The translations under genes were made by a program, and so were the position numbers. Positions 6,950-8,430 of a stretch of 8,430 bases of DNA are shown here, in pieces (within the stretch, counting starts at the first letter, position 1; each line of letters opens with the position of its first letter). Under the pieces are notes generated by a model. It was not told the origin of the DNA. It searched no databases and was given only the letters and a program-made list of their open reading frames with translations. This stretch comes from an uncultured Veillonellaceae bacterium (GTDB taxonomy: Bacteria; Bacillota; Negativicutes; Veillonellales; Dialisteraceae). The DNA lies in NCBI GenBank assembly GCA_958439155.1, contig CAUBUJ010000071.1, positions 1-8,430 of the forward strand, in the 5' to 3' direction.

Positions 6950-8084
6950 GGCGCACAATGACCACAGAAGGATCCTCATCCGATCCGGCTGTTTCTTCCG
7001 TCCCTTCCGCGGCAGCAGGTGCCTCCGCTTTTTCTTCCGTCTTCGCCGCTGCCGGCGCAGCCTTCACCGCTTCTGCCGGCGCTGCGGCGCTCTTTTCGAC
7101 GGTCTTGGCCGTCGTCACTTCAGCGGTCTTTCCTGCCGCTTTCACCCGGCGGAGAATGGGCTTGGGCGCGCCCGGCGCCTGCTGCATGCCCCGGGTATTC
7201 ACATCTGCCTGGGTCTGGATATAGAGCTCCGTCCCGGCAGGCATATTCACGTCCTTCCCCTTCACGAAAAGCCCGCCTACGAGCCCGATCGGGCCCAGAG
7301 CGAGGGCGCCGATGGCGGAAGCGCCGACCGCGGCGGCTTCCATTTTCAGCTTCTCCTTGGCTTCCGGACCAAGGACTGTGGGGATTTCTTCTTCATCAAT
7401 AGAAAAGACCTGGTTGAAGGAAATTTCCAGTTCCCCGCTCCGTCCAAACATCTTCGGGCGGGATACTTTCGTAATGACGCCGCTTCCCTGGGCGCCCCGG
7501 GGCAGTACCAGCACATCCCCTTCCTTCACATCTTCCTGGACGGTGAAATGCACTTCGTCCCCTTCAAGATTCGTCTTGGAGCTCACTTCTTCATTGAGGG
7601 AAATCTTGAATACCGTATTGGCAGGGAGCACCACCGGCACCAGTTCAAAATGGGTATCCCCATAGACCGCCTTCTCCAGTTCCCCGATGCGGAGATCGAG
7701 GGCGCCGGTCTTGGCCGCGCCGAAGACGGTGCTTTCCAGCGCTTCCACACGGCTTCCGAGAGAGTCCTGGCGGATCTCGTCGGTGAGGTAGTACTCGAGG
7801 GTATTCACACGGGTCGACAGGGACGGATTCTTCGCGTCGCCGTCGCGCACCACGTCACGATACAAGTCCGACACCCGCGCGTCCAGGCTTCCGCCGGCAT
7901 TTTCCGCGCCGTAAATTTCCTTATCCATCGAGCCCACCCGATCCAGAAATGATCCGGTCTGGACACTGCCGAAAATGACTTCATCCAGTCTGTCTGCGCG
8001 GTCCGTCAGTGTCGCAGGCTCTGCCGCCGATACGGACGCCGCCATGCACGCGGCAAGCGCCGCTGTTACAATGAAACGTTTCAT
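6942..8084 (-). CDS. Exported repeat protein with beta domain and glycine-rich insert, function unknown
   Basis: I do not recognise a named gene. The 380 residues begin with a Sec signal peptide (MKRF, hydrophobic to about 20, likely cut at SVSA|AE). A lipobox-like LAAC at 10-13 leaves a small chance of a lipoprotein. Residues 26-142 hold six repeats of the form LxxRVxxLExxVYG. A beta-rich region (about 147-235) has LPANTVFKISLNEEVSSKT, then a Gly-Asp turn and VLVLPRGAQGSGVI. A glycine/alanine-rich hydrophobic stretch follows (about 248-274), then VNMPAGTELYIQTQADV at 279-295, as if closing the same fold. Proteins with this order (PAGT strand, IP-G-S strand, glycine-rich insert, closing PAGT strand) occur in envelopes of diverse diderms, and the order also recalls the VirB10 C-terminal domain; both comparisons are from memory. 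The tail (313-369) is Ala/Lys/Glu-rich. GAGG six bases before ATG 8084 supports the start. Its stop overlaps the LptD-like start, suggesting a shared envelope task. Confidence 0.85.
   Translation of the reverse strand: MKRFIVTAALAACMAASVSAAEPATLTDRADRLDEVIFGSVQTGSFLDRVGSMDKEIYGAENAGGSLDARVSDLYRDVVRDGDAKNPSLSTRVNTLEYYLTDEIRQDSLGSRVEALESTVFGAAKTGALDLRIGELEKAVYGDTHFELVPVVLPANTVFKISLNEEVSSKTNLEGDEVHFTVQEDVKEGDVLVLPRGAQGSGVITKVSRPKMFGRSGELEISFNQVFSIDEEEIPTVLGPEAKEKLKMEAAAVGASAIGALALGPIGLVGGLFVKGKDVNMPAGTELYIQTQADVNTRGMQQAPGAPKPILRRVKAAGKTAEVTTAKTVEKSAAAPAEAVKAAPAAAKTEEKAEAPAAAEGTEETAGSDEDPSVVIVRHE
7659..8009 (-). repeat. Six degenerate protein repeats (LxxRVxxLExxVYG), period 20-22 residues
   Basis: Within the exported protein the conserved Arg occurs at residues 29, 49, 70, 92, 112 and 132, so the spacing is 20, 21, 22, 20 and 20. 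Units include LTDRADRLDEVIFG, FLDRVGSMDKEIYG, LGSRVEALESTVFG and LDLRIGELEKAVYG; the third and fourth units are the most diverged. Each looks like a short amphipathic helix followed by a Gly turn. The DNA itself is not a near-identical tandem repeat, so the array is old or selected at protein level. Confidence 0.8.
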
Positions 8085-8107
8085 AATTGCCTCTTTATTT
8101 CACTTAT

Positions 8108-8430
8108 TTACACTCTTACGTCAATGACTGCCGACACGCCCACGCCCTGGACGCGGCTGAAATTGGTCGGGTTCTTGCTGTTCATCGGAATGAGTCCTTT
8201 GATGCGGAAGAGCTTGTCATTCCAGCTCACTTCCAGCTGGCCCACCGCTTCCACCTGCTCCACCTGGTCCGCGTCGCCGATGACCTGGGCCGCGCCGATG
8301 TAGCCGCTGTTTCCAATACTCACAATCGGCACCACCTTCGTGGCGTAATTGGTGCCTGCTCCTTCCTTCATCATGACAGAATTGATGGCGCTGTTCAGCT
8401 GGCCGGAGAAACGATCGACCAGGTAGCCGA
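8108..8430 (-). CDS. C-terminal part of an unrecognised protein, truncated by the window edge
   Basis: The reading frame is open to the window edge and gives about 107 residues up to the TAA at 8108-8110, starting (partial) GYLVDRFSGQLNSAINSV. The ATG pair at 8369-8374 is internal, because the frame continues upstream without a stop and the protein character is uniform. The visible part has a Gly-rich hydrophobic section (SIGNSGYIGAAQVIG), an acidic VEQVEAVGQLEVSW strand section, and alternating beta-type residues at the end (GVGVSAVIDVRV). I do not recognise the family. The beta character and the gene's place 23 bases ahead of an exported protein and an LptD-like gene make an envelope role plausible, but its N-terminus, and so any signal peptide, is outside the window. 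Confidence 0.75.
   Translation of the reverse strand, partial: GYLVDRFSGQLNSAINSVMMKEGAGTNYATKVVPIVSIGNSGYIGAAQVIGDADQVEQVEAVGQLEVSWNDKLFRIKGLIPMNSKNPTNFSRVQGVGVSAVIDVRV

Noticed and set aside
6950..6979. Upstream LptD-like start at ATG 6979
   Set aside because: It would put ten extra residues, including a second short hydrophobic patch, before an otherwise normal signal peptide. The 6949 start gives a typical stop/start overlap.
6813..7952. Plus-strand open frame (379 codons) opposite the repeat protein
   Set aside because: It is Arg/His/Phe-rich without a recognisable fold or signal. The opposite strand has a signal peptide, regular repeats and a ribosome site.
8045..8084. Lipoprotein signal in the repeat protein (LAAC at residues 10-13)
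   Set aside because: The hydrophobic core before the Cys would be very short, and a good ordinary cleavage site follows at SVSA. Kept only as a minor possibility.

Overview
All seven genes supported here lie on the minus strand and are tightly packed, so the window reads from base 8430 down to base 26. The content points to a diderm bacterium with Firmicutes-style ribosome binding sites. There is an outer-membrane LptD/OstA-like protein, a secretin with a GspC/PilP-like partner, Sec signal peptides, and AG-rich Shine-Dalgarno sites. The best guess is a Negativicutes member (Veillonellales/Selenomonadales type, Dialister- or Megasphaera-like). That placement is inferred from gene content and general protein character, not from a database match.

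Layout in transcription order. (1) 8430-8108: the C-terminal 107 codons or so of an unrecognised protein that enters from outside the window. (2) 8084-6942: an exported protein with six 20-22-residue repeats, a beta-rich domain interrupted by a glycine-rich hydrophobic segment, and an Ala/Lys/Glu-rich tail. (3) 6949-5273: a short LptD/OstA-like outer-membrane protein whose start codon overlaps the previous stop by 8 bases. (4) 5217-3814: glucose-6-phosphate isomerase (pgi), behind a 55-base gap with a perfect 7-bp inverted repeat touching its ribosome binding site. (5) 3724-3167: a GspC/PilP-like inner-membrane protein, behind an 89-base gap with three small dyads. (6) 3272-1920: a compact secretin whose start lies 106 bases inside the preceding gene in another frame. 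(7) 1915-26: an ABC-F ATPase, four bases after the secretin stop.

Functionally there are two envelope blocks. The first is the unknown protein, the repeat protein and the LptD-like protein, which probably concern the outer membrane or lipopolysaccharide. The second is the PilP-like protein and the secretin, an inner-to-outer-membrane conduit of type IV pilus or type II secretion kind. A glycolytic enzyme sits between the blocks and a ribosome-acting ATPase follows. Gap sizes of 23, -8, 55, 89, -106 and 4 bases suggest one or two long transcription units with translational coupling at three junctions. No convincing sigma-70 promoter or strong intrinsic terminator was seen.

No tRNA, rRNA, CRISPR array, insertion sequence or phage gene was seen, and no stretch over 300 bases lacks a gene. 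The most interesting items are the repeat protein coupled to the LptD-like gene, the long out-of-frame overlap that makes one DNA stretch encode both a PilP-like C-terminus and a secretin signal peptide, and the structured leader of pgi.
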